Below, piece after piece: positions 23,362 through 30,150 of a DNA stretch of 35,897 nt (its first letter is position 1; each line of letters starts with the position of its first letter). Position numbers and translations under genes: made by a program. The DNA is taken from contig JAEUIH010000076.1 in assembly GCA_016795105.1 (NCBI GenBank), positions 1 through 35,897 of the forward strand. The letters run 5' to 3'. Source of the DNA: Planctomyces sp. Its GTDB lineage: Bacteria > Planctomycetota > Planctomycetia > Planctomycetales > Planctomycetaceae. The notes under the pieces were generated by a model. It had not been told where the DNA came from. It was given only the letters and a program-made list of their open reading frames with translations, and ran no database searches.

Positions 23362-23387
23362 CTATTTAGACCGATTGGTCTAAATAG
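23362..23387. promoter_or_regulatory. Perfect NemR-type operator, 11-bp arms
   Basis: The arms CTATTTAGACC (23362-23372) and GGTCTAAATAG (23377-23387) are perfect complements around GATT. The core TAGACC-N4-GGTCTA is the known NemR box. It lies directly after the TetR stop and 111-136 bases before the tautomerase start, so it is the likely operator of the enzyme genes. Confidence 0.85.
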
Positions 23388-23497
23388 TCCGCTGTGAAAA
23401 ATCACTTCGTTTTGCGATTGCTCTGACAGCGAAGCGAAGTTTCCCGATCGTTGTCGGAGCATGTTATTGCCAGCATGTCACTGGTAAGGAGTTTGAA

Positions 23498-23713
23498 ATG
23501 CCACTCGTTCAGATCAAGGGTGTTGGGGGCTACCTGTCAGCAGGCCAAAAGCAGGAGCTCATTCGTCGCGTGACGGATGCCGTCGTTTCCGTCGAGGGTG
23601 AAGGCCTGCGGCCGGTCACCTGGGTCATTGTAGAAGATGTTCCACCGGGAGCATGGGGCGTGGGAGGATCGCCTGTCAGTGCGGACGACCTTCGCAAAAT
23701 GGCGTCAGGCTAG
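23498..23713 (+). CDS. 4-oxalocrotonate tautomerase family protein, 71 aa
   Basis: The short protein begins M-P, giving the N-terminal proline that acts as catalytic base after removal of Met in this family. Length and the pattern P-L-V-Q-I-K, L-S-x-x-Q-K-x-x-L-I-x-x-V-T-D-A and V-I-V-E-D-V-P-P-x-x-W-G-V-G-G fit 4-OT/YwhB-like enzymes, which tautomerise or dehalogenate small enol compounds. AAGGAG stands ahead of the start. The NemR-type operator upstream suggests induction by an electrophile, in line with a detoxification or aromatic-degradation role. The real substrate is unknown. Confidence 0.9.
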   Translation: MPLVQIKGVGGYLSAGQKQELIRRVTDAVVSVEGEGLRPVTWVIVEDVPPGAWGVGGSPVSADDLRKMASG

Positions 23714-23859
23714 CAGCGATTGCATGCCGTTGAGTCTCGATTTCCAAAGTACGACGAACATTACCGGTGTCCGGTCACACGCGATCTTCCACCGCTTCGC
23801 CGCATGCGAATGAAATTCTTGTTTGAGACAATTCTATCAGACCATCTTTCAGGAGAATC

Positions 23860-24399
23860 ATGATGTCATTTCCAGTTCACACGACAGCGACTGCTCCGCA
23901 GGCAGCACAGCCTTTGCTTCAGGGCGTGCAACAGAAATTTGGATTTGTGCCAAACCTTCTGGGAACAATGGCCAGTGAGCCCGCTCTTCTTGAAGCCTAC
24001 CTCACTCTAAACACCATTTTTGAAAAGTCGTCACTCAACCCCACCGAACGGCAGCTTGTCCTCATCGCAGTGAGTCAGGCAAATGGTTGCCAGTATTGCC
24101 TGGCGGCCCACTCAGCACTTGCGATGATGGCCAGAGTCGATGGTCCTTTGATCGTTGCAGCTCGGGAAGGTCGACCGACAGGAGATCACAAGCTGGACGC
24201 ACTCCTCAGCTTCACTCGAGAAGTGACCAGCTCACGTGGTTATCCTTCAGCGAACGCCAGAAGCCAACTGTTGTCGGCAGGCTACACCAACTCAGCAATT
24301 CTTGCTGTCGTGCTGGCCGTAGGCATCAAAACCCTGTCGAACTACACGAACCACATCGCAGAAACACAGATCGACTCGGCATTTCAACCGAAGGCGTAA
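23860..24399 (+). CDS. AhpD / carboxymuconolactone decarboxylase-like protein, 179 aa
   Basis: The active-site block Q-A-N-G-C-Q-Y-C-L-A-A-H gives Cys77 and Cys80 with His84, the E/Q-x-x-x-C-x-x-C-x-x-x-H arrangement of AhpD-like CMD proteins. These cysteines give thiol-dependent peroxidase or disulfide reductase activity in known members. The N-terminal F-G-F-V-P-N-L is typical of this subgroup. AGGAG precedes two consecutive ATGs; the second (23863) has the better 7-base spacing. It lies 146 bases after the tautomerase gene, probably in one operon under the TetR regulator. A partial copy of its 3' end follows downstream. Confidence 0.9.
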   Translation: MMSFPVHTTATAPQAAQPLLQGVQQKFGFVPNLLGTMASEPALLEAYLTLNTIFEKSSLNPTERQLVLIAVSQANGCQYCLAAHSALAMMARVDGPLIVAAREGRPTGDHKLDALLSFTREVTSSRGYPSANARSQLLSAGYTNSAILAVVLAVGIKTLSNYTNHIAETQIDSAFQPKA

Positions 24400-24473
24400 T
24401 GCGGTTCCGAATAAATTGGCTTGAGTGTAGAGTGACTGTCCCGACGATTTGCGCTCACAATTTTCACAAATGG

Positions 24474-24504
24474 CCCATGGCCAGAGCAACGCTCTCGCCA
24501 TGGG
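24474..24504. terminator. Strong hairpin after the AhpD-like gene
   Basis: Arms of 14 bases (24474-24487 and 24491-24504, one mismatch) flank the loop AAC. It lies 75 bases after the AhpD-like stop. No T run follows, so it may be a transcript-end or processing hairpin instead of a classical Rho-independent terminator. Confidence 0.5.
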
Positions 24505-24537
24505 TGCTTCTTGCCATCGAATGAACGTTGGAGGAGT

Positions 24538-24741
24538 CAAATCAACACCCCGTCGAGCCACTTGAACGACATCGCAGAAACAGTGATTGACACCGACTTT
24601 CAGACTAGAACTGCAGGAAAGGAGTTGTTTGCAGAGCAAGCCTACACGGCCATCCTCAACTTGAAGCCACTTTCAAATATCGATCCGAAGCATCCAGACT
24701 TTGAAGTGGACCCGAAATGTGAGCCTGCTTACAGATTCTGA
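24538..24741 (+). pseudogene. Remnant of a second AhpD-like gene (3' end)
   Basis: The frame reads I-N-T-P-S-S-H-L-N-D-I-A-E-T-V-I-D-T-D-F-Q. It matches the end of the preceding AhpD-like protein, I-K-T-L-S-N-Y-T-N-H-I-A-E-T-Q-I-D-S-A-F-Q, and the DNA is likewise similar. The copy has no 5' part and no active-site cysteines. It then runs on for about 45 unrelated codons to a stop at 24739-24741. It has only a TTG at 24511 as possible start. Best explained as what is left of a tandem duplicate. Confidence 0.65.
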
Positions 24742-24829
24742 TTCCAGAAATGCATAACATTCAGAGAACCGCATTCAAGTCTATTAGAAGATTCAGATTG
24801 CACTGGCACAGGCTTAGAGAGACTTACGT

Positions 24830-25297
24830 ATGTTTCGTCAGTCAATTCCGTGGATCGTCTGGGGGATCACATTTTGGGGGACACTGCGAATCAGCGATCT
24901 GAGCCTTCTTGAGTCGCACCATGTCTGTGGTGTCTGGGGTTGCGGCCCTCCGACAAATGCACTGCTGGCCTGTCATCTCGGCTGGTTTGTGTTTCTGATG
25001 CCGATCATACCTGGGCTGCTCTTTAACCGCATGCGATTTCCGAAGTTGACAGTTTGGAGTCCCTGGTTGCTGATCTCAGCCGGCGTGGCTGGTGTGCTGG
25101 CAGTTGGTGCATGGGAGTACTGGGTCTGGTATCCGGAAGCATCCGAAACAGCTCGCCGCTATTTTCTGCATCGCTGGATGTTTTCAGTCATCATACTGAC
25201 GGACCTGCCAGTTCTTGAGTTACCGCTTGTGGGTATCGCAACCTGGCTGATTCAAAAACTACGAACAGAAATCAGTGTGTTGGAGCGAGAGGCTTGA
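24830..25297 (+). CDS. Integral membrane protein, 155 aa
   Basis: There are about four hydrophobic segments, roughly residues 4-20, 44-63, 76-96 and 118-142. A loop between the first two carries H-H-V-C-G-V-W-G-C-G-P-P. Its two Cys and two His could bind metal or form a disulfide, but no family was recognised. The 3' end overlaps the 3' end of the convergent zinc-finger protein gene by 46 bases (25252-25297), which is unusual and could make the two transcripts interfere. Function unknown. Confidence 0.75.
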   Translation: MFRQSIPWIVWGITFWGTLRISDLSLLESHHVCGVWGCGPPTNALLACHLGWFVFLMPIIPGLLFNRMRFPKLTVWSPWLLISAGVAGVLAVGAWEYWVWYPEASETARRYFLHRWMFSVIILTDLPVLELPLVGIATWLIQKLRTEISVLEREA

Positions 25298-25680
25298 CTC
25301 TTTGATCGCTGACGTTCCGCTGACTGCACCGATTCCTTCATTTTGCGTACGAGTTCGCCACAATGCGGGCATTCTGCCAAATGCAGTTGAATTCTGGTCG
25401 TTAGTTCGGGCGGCGTAGAGCCTGCCAGCATGTCTGGAAGGGACTTTCGAACTTCGGTGCAACTGATTCCTCCACACTGAAGGTCCGGAGTGTCAGATGC
25501 TGTCGAGCCTGGAAAAACCAGGACTGCCGTGCAGACCAGAATCAACATTGCCACAGTCGCGGCCGCAGCCGTTTTCAGCTGACGAATTCGTTGTTGAGCA
25601 TTAAGACGTTTCGCGAGAGTTGAGAATGTGCCGGGAGGGCAGGAGTCCCATCCGTCCGGAGAAGAATTTCGTTGTGGCAT
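25252..25680 (-). CDS. Membrane protein with C-terminal zf-HC2 motif, 142 aa (copy 1)
   Basis: The N-terminal part carries D-G-W-D-S-C-P-P-G-T-F and a basic helix (L-A-K-R-L-N-A-Q-Q-R-I-R-Q-L-K), then a transmembrane helix at about 37-57. After it comes C74-x25-H100-x3-C104-x2-C107, the spacing of zf-HC2 anti-sigma zinc fingers. In normal anti-sigma factors this motif comes before the helix, in the cytoplasm. Here the basic N-side predicts that the motif lies outside. ATG at 25678-25680 is chosen; the longer frame starts with TTG. It is a paralogue of the protein at 31218-31643. The Crp-family gene precedes it by 77 bases on the same strand, so it may be co-transcribed with it. Confidence 0.78.
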   Translation of the reverse strand: MPQRNSSPDGWDSCPPGTFSTLAKRLNAQQRIRQLKTAAAATVAMLILVCTAVLVFPGSTASDTPDLQCGGISCTEVRKSLPDMLAGSTPPELTTRIQLHLAECPHCGELVRKMKESVQSAERQRSKSQASRSNTLISVRSF

Positions 25681-25757
25681 ATGGTCACCATGAGGAGTCG
25701 GACGAGAGCCGACTAAATCGTTTGATTGACGAGTCTTCAAAAGTTGGAACGTGCGGT

Positions 25758-26501
25758 TTACCAAGACGGAGCCACTTGCGGCGCTGGTGAGATGGTATGT
25801 CGAGACTGGCAGGTTTTCTCTCCAGCCGCGAGAGCCAGTTGATCCGGTCGGAGGACGACGATTCTCTGCCGCCCGACAGTAATCAGCCGCTCAAGCTGCA
25901 ATTCTCCCAGTGTGAGAGTGACAGATTCTCTTGTGATACCGATCAATCCTGCAATTTCCTGATGTGAGAGTTTGATATCGATTAAGAAACCCTCTGCAAG
26001 TTGTCGACCGTATAGCTCCAGCAGTTCGCAAAGTAACCCTACAAGACGTTCACGATTCGACCGAAACAACAGATTTCTGAGTCGTCGTTCGAGTCGTTTT
26101 CTGCGGAAGCCCACGAATTTGGTGATTCCCAGGGAAACATCGGGGTTTCTGAGGAGCATGGTTTCGAGAGCATCTCTTGGTAAAGAGACAACTTTTGATG
26201 TGCCGACGGCCTGAGCATGTTCTTCACGTTCTTCGGAACCGAGAATTGCTAACTCACCGAATAGTTCACCGGGTTCGATAATCGCCAGAATCGCCTGTTT
26301 CCCATCGGGTGTAATGGAATACAACCGAATTCTTCCTTCGGCAAGAACATAAACAGACTCCGCTGAGTCGCCGGGGAAGTAGATTGACGAGTTACCAGGG
26401 AAAACACGAACGCGAGCTCGTGCTTCAAGCAATTCCAGGTCGGTTGGCGAAAGTTGTTCAAAGAGTCGGCACTTTTTAATGCACCAGATACGTTCAGTCA
26501 T
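25758..26501 (-). CDS. Crp/Fnr-family transcriptional regulator, 247 aa
   Basis: The N-terminal cyclic-nucleotide-binding-type beta barrel covers about residues 14-125 (V-Y-V-L-A-E-G-R-I-R-L-Y, P-G-E-L-F-G-E-L-A-I-L). The C-terminal winged helix is at about 150-225 with L-S-H-Q-E-I-A-G-L-I-G-I-T-R-E-S-V-T. Arg191-Glu192 correspond to Arg180-Glu181 of E. coli CRP, which read the GTGA half-site; the third contact (Arg185 in CRP) is not conserved (Leu196 here). The N-terminus has only C-x3-C (Cys7, Cys11), so it is not a standard FNR Fe-S sensor. The start ATG 26499-26501 follows GGCGGA. The eight TGTGA-N6-TCACA-like boxes in this window are its likely targets. The effector is unknown; no Arg in the phosphate-binding position of the barrel could be assigned with confidence. 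Confidence 0.92.
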   Translation of the reverse strand: MTERIWCIKKCRLFEQLSPTDLELLEARARVRVFPGNSSIYFPGDSAESVYVLAEGRIRLYSITPDGKQAILAIIEPGELFGELAILGSEEREEHAQAVGTSKVVSLPRDALETMLLRNPDVSLGITKFVGFRRKRLERRLRNLLFRSNRERLVGLLCELLELYGRQLAEGFLIDIKLSHQEIAGLIGITRESVTLTLGELQLERLITVGRQRIVVLRPDQLALAAGEKTCQSRHTISPAPQVAPSW

Positions 26502-26654
26502 AGGTCCGCCTTGAGCCAATCCGGGCGGACAGAAGTACCTTGACCACAAATTGCTTCTGAACGCCGACGAAGGAATATGCGGTAATGATACTGCTCAGAT
26601 TCCCGCCACGAGAAGACTTGTCGTGTGTCGTTCGTTCCAGTTTACAAAATTTGT

Positions 26655-27710
26655 TTATAATGCTGAAGCTGGATAGATTTGTGTACTTGGATGGAACGCC
26701 GACCAGGCAAACCAGAAAGAGTACATCCATTGAAGACCTGGGTCTGCTTCGGTGACCAGCATACTTTGCGACTCCGGCAAGAATCTCACTGCGAATTTCA
26801 TTCCATCAAGTTCCGCCTGAATTGTGGTTTCCGACGTCATTCCCGCAAATAATGTTTCTGGAATAGCGATCCGTGATTTGGAAGTCCAGGCCCCGATGAC
26901 TTTGGTACGCGGCGGGAGCCGATCGTCTTTATGATTGACGGAAAACATCAGTTCCGATGATTCAAAATATCTTCGATAGGGTGATTGAGAATAGTCTCTA
27001 TTGAAGCCGGTATCGAGTGACTGAAGCTCCGTATCAGGGTGCTGATTCCTCCATTCTTTCCAGCTTGTCAGGCTTACTGGCAGCGTCCTGAGAGGGACTT
27101 TATCTGTTTTTCCGGATACGCCTGTTGCCATCAGTTGTGACCAGAGGTTTTCCGATTCGCCCCCTCGGTCATACATCAGGACATTGCTGTTGAATAGAAG
27201 TCCGGAAACCCCGAACTCGCGAGTTCCATCGGGAGTTCTTCTGTCGAAGACGGAGACCGAGTCGCAGAGGGGGCAATACGTTATCGCGATAGGAACACCA
27301 TTGATTTCATCATTGATGATCTCATGGTAGTTCAGTACACGAATTGGGTATGCGCGTGCCTTTGACTCCACGACCACACCAATGACTCGATCATTTGGTT
27401 TCATGAAATCACCGCTGCCTGCTGGAACAAACTTTGGATTCGAGATCGCCGGGATTCCATCTTTTTTTGGCCCACCACGGAGAATCTGGTCTGCGGGGAT
27501 GGAAGTGATGGAAAGATCGAAATCCTTACCATTTCTGACTTGAGGCTGGGCAAGCGCCTGAGCTGAGAATTCCAGCGTCTTGTCAATTTCAGGTGAATTG
27601 TCGCCGCGAAACCAGAGCCCGATCAGTACAACCGCCAGGACCAGTGTTAATGCAAGAAAACTCGTTCGAGTAACCTGAGTCAGATCTATCAGGTTTTTCT
27701 TTCCGGACAT
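26655..27710 (-). CDS. DUF3179 membrane-anchored protein, 351 aa (copy 1)
   Basis: The start ATG 27708-27710 has AGGAG seven bases ahead, which rejects a longer frame to 27815. An N-terminal transmembrane segment (about residues 16-33) precedes the DUF3179 domain. Marks are V-I-G-V-V-V-x-S-K-A-R-A-Y-P-I-R-V-L-N-Y-H-E-I-I-N-D, then P-I-A-I-T-Y-C-P-L-C-D-S-V-S-V-F-D-R-R, and G-V-S-G-L-L-F-N-S-N-V-L-M-Y-D-R. The C-x2-C pair might bind metal or be redox active; the domain's function is not known. It follows the DUF1207 gene by 169 bases on the same strand, probably sharing its promoter. Confidence 0.88.
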   Translation of the reverse strand: MSGKKNLIDLTQVTRTSFLALTLVLAVVLIGLWFRGDNSPEIDKTLEFSAQALAQPQVRNGKDFDLSITSIPADQILRGGPKKDGIPAISNPKFVPAGSGDFMKPNDRVIGVVVESKARAYPIRVLNYHEIINDEINGVPIAITYCPLCDSVSVFDRRTPDGTREFGVSGLLFNSNVLMYDRGGESENLWSQLMATGVSGKTDKVPLRTLPVSLTSWKEWRNQHPDTELQSLDTGFNRDYSQSPYRRYFESSELMFSVNHKDDRLPPRTKVIGAWTSKSRIAIPETLFAGMTSETTIQAELDGMKFAVRFLPESQSMLVTEADPGLQWMYSFWFAWSAFHPSTQIYPASAL

Positions 27711-27879
27711 GGCGATTCTCCTGGCGGGTGTCGACCACAGCAATGAACATGTGCACGAAATAACGCTGATGGGCAGCCTACATGTGAAGATCTCATGGTG
27801 TCTGTTAGATGACACACAGAAGCTGTCAGAGAAATTGTTGACTCTCGTCTTCGCAAGCGTACTTTCCGACGATGCTGTT

Positions 27880-28788
27880 TCAGAAGTCGTACCAAAGCCC
27901 GACTCCGATTAGTTGTTCATTCCTGTCATGAAATTCAAACTGACTCGTATGGCCGTCCGAGTACTGCAGCCCAAGTCGACATAAGTGGTTATTTTGGTCA
28001 GATCGCCATGACCAGCCGAGCATCGTAGTGAATGTCCCGCCGAAATCGACTTCCTCTCGAAGCAGAGCGTTTACGGCAACAAATGGAGCCCCCTGAAGTC
28101 CTGTTGGCTGTTCAGGAGCGTAGTCAAATCCAAATTGAAGCCACCAGGGTTCGGTACCCCCATCATTGATAAAACCATAGTCAGCTTCAGCGTAGATTCG
28201 CCAATCCGGTGTGACAAAGTGGCCGACGCCCAACACAAGTGAATTACGGCTGAAGTTGATGCGTTCAAACAACGGATTGCGAACGAGGAATTCGTCACCA
28301 GCGTGCGAGCTTAAATGGTAGAAGGCGAGTTTTGCCTGCCAGTCGTCCTGTCGCCATGTCAGCGGAACTCCGAATCGGAAATCCGCGGCATCGACGTCTG
28401 CGTTCTGGTCGGCATTCAGCCTTGGAAAGGCGGCACCCTCAATATCTATTTGCCAACCTTCAGGGCGAAAGACATCCGCTGTGCCCAACCTGAGAATGCC
28501 AACTCGCCCACCAAGTGTTGTATCCCACACATCATCACCACTCGAACTGGAAAGCACGGCTGTTCCAATTCGACTTTCCCGAGGGCCTGCAAGGTAGGAT
28601 GAATAGAGTAATCCATCGGGCATATGCTGAAGCCTGATCCCGCTGTGAGTGTCTGAATTCTCGAAAGAGGTCACCAGGGACTCAATCGAAGTCGGAATAT
28701 GGTTAAGAGTCTGGGCGCAGCATTGTGGCCGGAACGCACAAAGAAAGATCCAGGCAAACCATGTTGAGCATCGCAGAAATCTGAACAT
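27880..28788 (-). CDS. DUF1207-like outer-membrane protein, 302 aa
   Basis: A signal peptide (about residues 1-25, ending C-C-A-Q) is followed by many short amphipathic strands (L-G-V-G-H-F-V-T-P-D-W-R-I-Y-A-E-A-D-Y-G) and ends in aromatic W-Y-D-F, typical of outer-membrane beta barrels. The blocks P-D-G-L-L-Y-S-S-Y-L-A-G, W-D-T-T-L-G-G-R-V-G, G-W-Q-I-D-I-E-G-A-A-F-P-R-L, F-R-F-G-V-P-L-T and Y-H-L-S-S-H-A-G-D-E-F are characteristic of DUF1207. The role is unknown. A CRP-type box lies 80 bp upstream (28860-28875). The DUF3179 gene follows. Confidence 0.82.
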   Translation of the reverse strand: MFRFLRCSTWFAWIFLCAFRPQCCAQTLNHIPTSIESLVTSFENSDTHSGIRLQHMPDGLLYSSYLAGPRESRIGTAVLSSSSGDDVWDTTLGGRVGILRLGTADVFRPEGWQIDIEGAAFPRLNADQNADVDAADFRFGVPLTWRQDDWQAKLAFYHLSSHAGDEFLVRNPLFERINFSRNSLVLGVGHFVTPDWRIYAEADYGFINDGGTEPWWLQFGFDYAPEQPTGLQGAPFVAVNALLREEVDFGGTFTTMLGWSWRSDQNNHLCRLGLQYSDGHTSQFEFHDRNEQLIGVGLWYDF

Positions 28789-28859
28789 TGCTGACTCACT
28801 CGGTGAAATGGTCTTGAGTGCTGGAAGTTTTCAGTATCGACGAATCAGGGATGTGAAAC

Positions 28860-28875
28860 TGTGATCCTGCACACA
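28860..28875. promoter_or_regulatory. CRP-type box, 9 of 10
   Basis: TGTGATCCTGCACACA differs from the consensus only at the first base of the second half-site. Its centre is about 80 bp upstream of the DUF1207 start (28788) on the minus strand. A second box serving the divergent gene lies 63 bp away. Confidence 0.6.
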
Positions 28876-28922
28876 GATGCTCGCGCGTCATGAGCAGAAT
28901 CTCTCCGCTGAACTCCCTATCG

Positions 28923-28938
28923 TGTGAGTCAGCTCACG
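28923..28938. promoter_or_regulatory. CRP-type box, 9 of 10
   Basis: TGTGAGTCAGCTCACG differs from the consensus only in the last base. The centre is about 88 bp upstream of the exported thioredoxin-like gene (29019). Confidence 0.65.
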
Positions 28939-29018
28939 GATCGGTAATCGGTGAGATTCCGATACTCATTCAACGGAAGCAGCATCATTCACAATGATCC
29001 AGCTGCTGTAGGGAAACC

Positions 29019-29489
29019 ATGAAGAGTATTCGGAGGATTTTACTGATGCATCGCCTGCCGCTGGTATTGTCCGGAGTGATGTTTGCTTGTCTGTCAACTG
29101 CTCTGCCTGAAGAACCGGAACAGGGTGTGCAGTGGATCGTATCGCCGAAAGATGCTATGCATGCTGTGGAAGTACAACAGCGACCGATGCTGATTTACTT
29201 GACAGGTGAACAATGTGTCTGGTGTCGAAAGCTGGAACGATCAACACTGTCTGATGAGTCCATAACAGCAACCATCCAACAAAGATTTGTTCCGCTTAAG
29301 GTCGATGGTGCAAAGCATGCGGACTTGATGAAGAATCTGCAGGTTCGAGGCCTTCCGGCGATGCTTGTAGTTGCACCAGATGGAAGTGTCTTGCACCGAA
29401 TCGTCGGCTATGTTGAACCGGACGAGCTCAGCGAGGCTCTGAACTCCTCACTGCTCAGGCACAAAGCCTCGAAGCCTCGCCTGAAATGA
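29019..29489 (+). CDS. Exported thioredoxin-like protein, 156 aa
   Basis: A hydrophobic N-terminus (about residues 13-29) acts as signal peptide. The redox site is G-E-Q-C-V-W-C-R-K-L-E (Cys66, Cys69). The cis-proline loop is present as R-G-L-P-A-M-L-V-V, followed by A-P-D-G. This is the DUF255/DsbD-gamma-like or thioredoxin_7 type (Y-L-T-G-E-x-C-x-W-C). It probably handles thiol-disulfide exchange in the periplasm. It has a CRP-type box about 88 bp upstream and is divergent from the DUF1207 gene. It converges with the small lipoprotein gene at 29512, 22 bases away. Confidence 0.9.
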   Translation: MKSIRRILLMHRLPLVLSGVMFACLSTALPEEPEQGVQWIVSPKDAMHAVEVQQRPMLIYLTGEQCVWCRKLERSTLSDESITATIQQRFVPLKVDGAKHADLMKNLQVRGLPAMLVVAPDGSVLHRIVGYVEPDELSEALNSSLLRHKASKPRLK

Positions 29490-29511
29490 CGAGACTCGAG
29501 GGAGGCAGAAC

Positions 29512-29691
29512 TTACCGGGATCCGGAACCATCCTCTGCGGGTGTGGTCCCGGAACCGGCATCTGTCGGCTCATTAGATGTCGGTTCTTCGCCGGAAGTGC
29601 TGACCTGACTGGTACAGCCAGTAATACTGAGGACGACCATCAGCAGAATTGCTGCAAGATAGAATCCATTGGAACATTTGCATCGGCACAT
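29512..29691 (-). CDS. Small lipoprotein, 59 aa
   Basis: The start ATG 29689-29691 has GGAG upstream (GGAGTCACTCGATG). Residues 1-24 form a lipoprotein signal with lipobox S-I-T-G-C at Cys25. The remaining 34 residues are Ser/Thr/Glu/Gly-rich, without structure or motif. Short lipoproteins of this type are common in planctomycetes and have no known function. A CRP-type box lies about 104 bp upstream (29787-29802). Confidence 0.72.
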   Translation of the reverse strand: MCRCKCSNGFYLAAILLMVVLSITGCTSQVSTSGEEPTSNEPTDAGSGTTPAEDGSGSR

Positions 29692-29786
29692 CGAGTGACT
29701 CCAGGTACGTTGATCTTGAAACAGTGGGAAAGGTAGATTCTTAAGGTCGTGACGCACGAAGCGTACGGCAATCATTTTTTAGGCTC

Positions 29787-29802
29787 TGTGATTCAGCACA
29801 CA
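29787..29802. promoter_or_regulatory. CRP-type box, 9 of 10
   Basis: TGTGATTCAGCACACA differs from the consensus only at the first base of the second half-site, the same change as at 28860-28875. It lies between csrA and the small lipoprotein gene, centre about 104 bp before the latter. Confidence 0.58.
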
Positions 29803-29853
29803 CTCCCGAAAAAATCAGAGGAATGCGAATGTCCGCTCCAGAAGAGCCTGCTG

Positions 29854-30051
29854 TCAACCATTGCCGCAGTTTCGCGGGCGATCAGACGGCTTATTCATGA
29901 AGAGTTCGGGGTGATCAGGTCGGTGAATTCTGACATCCCTCGGGGCTTCTATCCCCAGCTGAACTCTGCCACGGCCCACGGAAACCACGGAGACGCGAAT
30001 ATTGTCTGCAATAATCAGCGTCTGTCCACTCCTTCGAACGAGTACCAACAT
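29854..30051 (-). CDS. csrA: Carbon storage regulator CsrA, 65 aa
   Basis: The protein begins M-L-V-L-V-R-R-S-G-Q-T-L-I-I and continues with I-R-V-S-V-V-S-V-G-R-G-R-V-Q-L-G-I-E-A-P-R-D-V-R-I-H-R, the full CsrA/RsmA fold with the conserved L-V-L, G-I-E-A-P and V-x-I-H-R RNA-contact regions. CsrA dimers bind GGA motifs near ribosome sites and control translation. The start is ATG 30049-30051 with a very strong AGGAGGAG ribosome site, whose GGA triplets could also be a CsrA target. The C-terminal tail of about 17 residues is longer than in E. coli. It follows the DUF3179 gene by 99 bases. Confidence 0.93.
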   Translation of the reverse strand: MLVLVRRSGQTLIIADNIRVSVVSVGRGRVQLGIEAPRDVRIHRPDHPELFMNKPSDRPRNCGNG

Positions 30052-30150
30052 CTTTCTGCTCCTCCTCTGCGACAGGGTACAACATCGAAGATACTGTACT
30101 GAGGCATCAGGGCAGAGTCTGTAAGGTGGAATACAGTTCATTTGGGTTCT

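Noticed and set aside
25758-26501. FNR-type oxygen sensor reading of the Crp-family protein
   Set aside because: Only two N-terminal Cys (C-x3-C) are present, not the FNR four-cysteine set. The recognition helix has R-E as in CRP, not the V-E of FNR.
30119-30136. GTA-N8-TAC palindrome upstream of csrA, similar to an NtcA site
   Set aside because: Six fixed bases are expected by chance several times in this window, and NtcA belongs to cyanobacteria.
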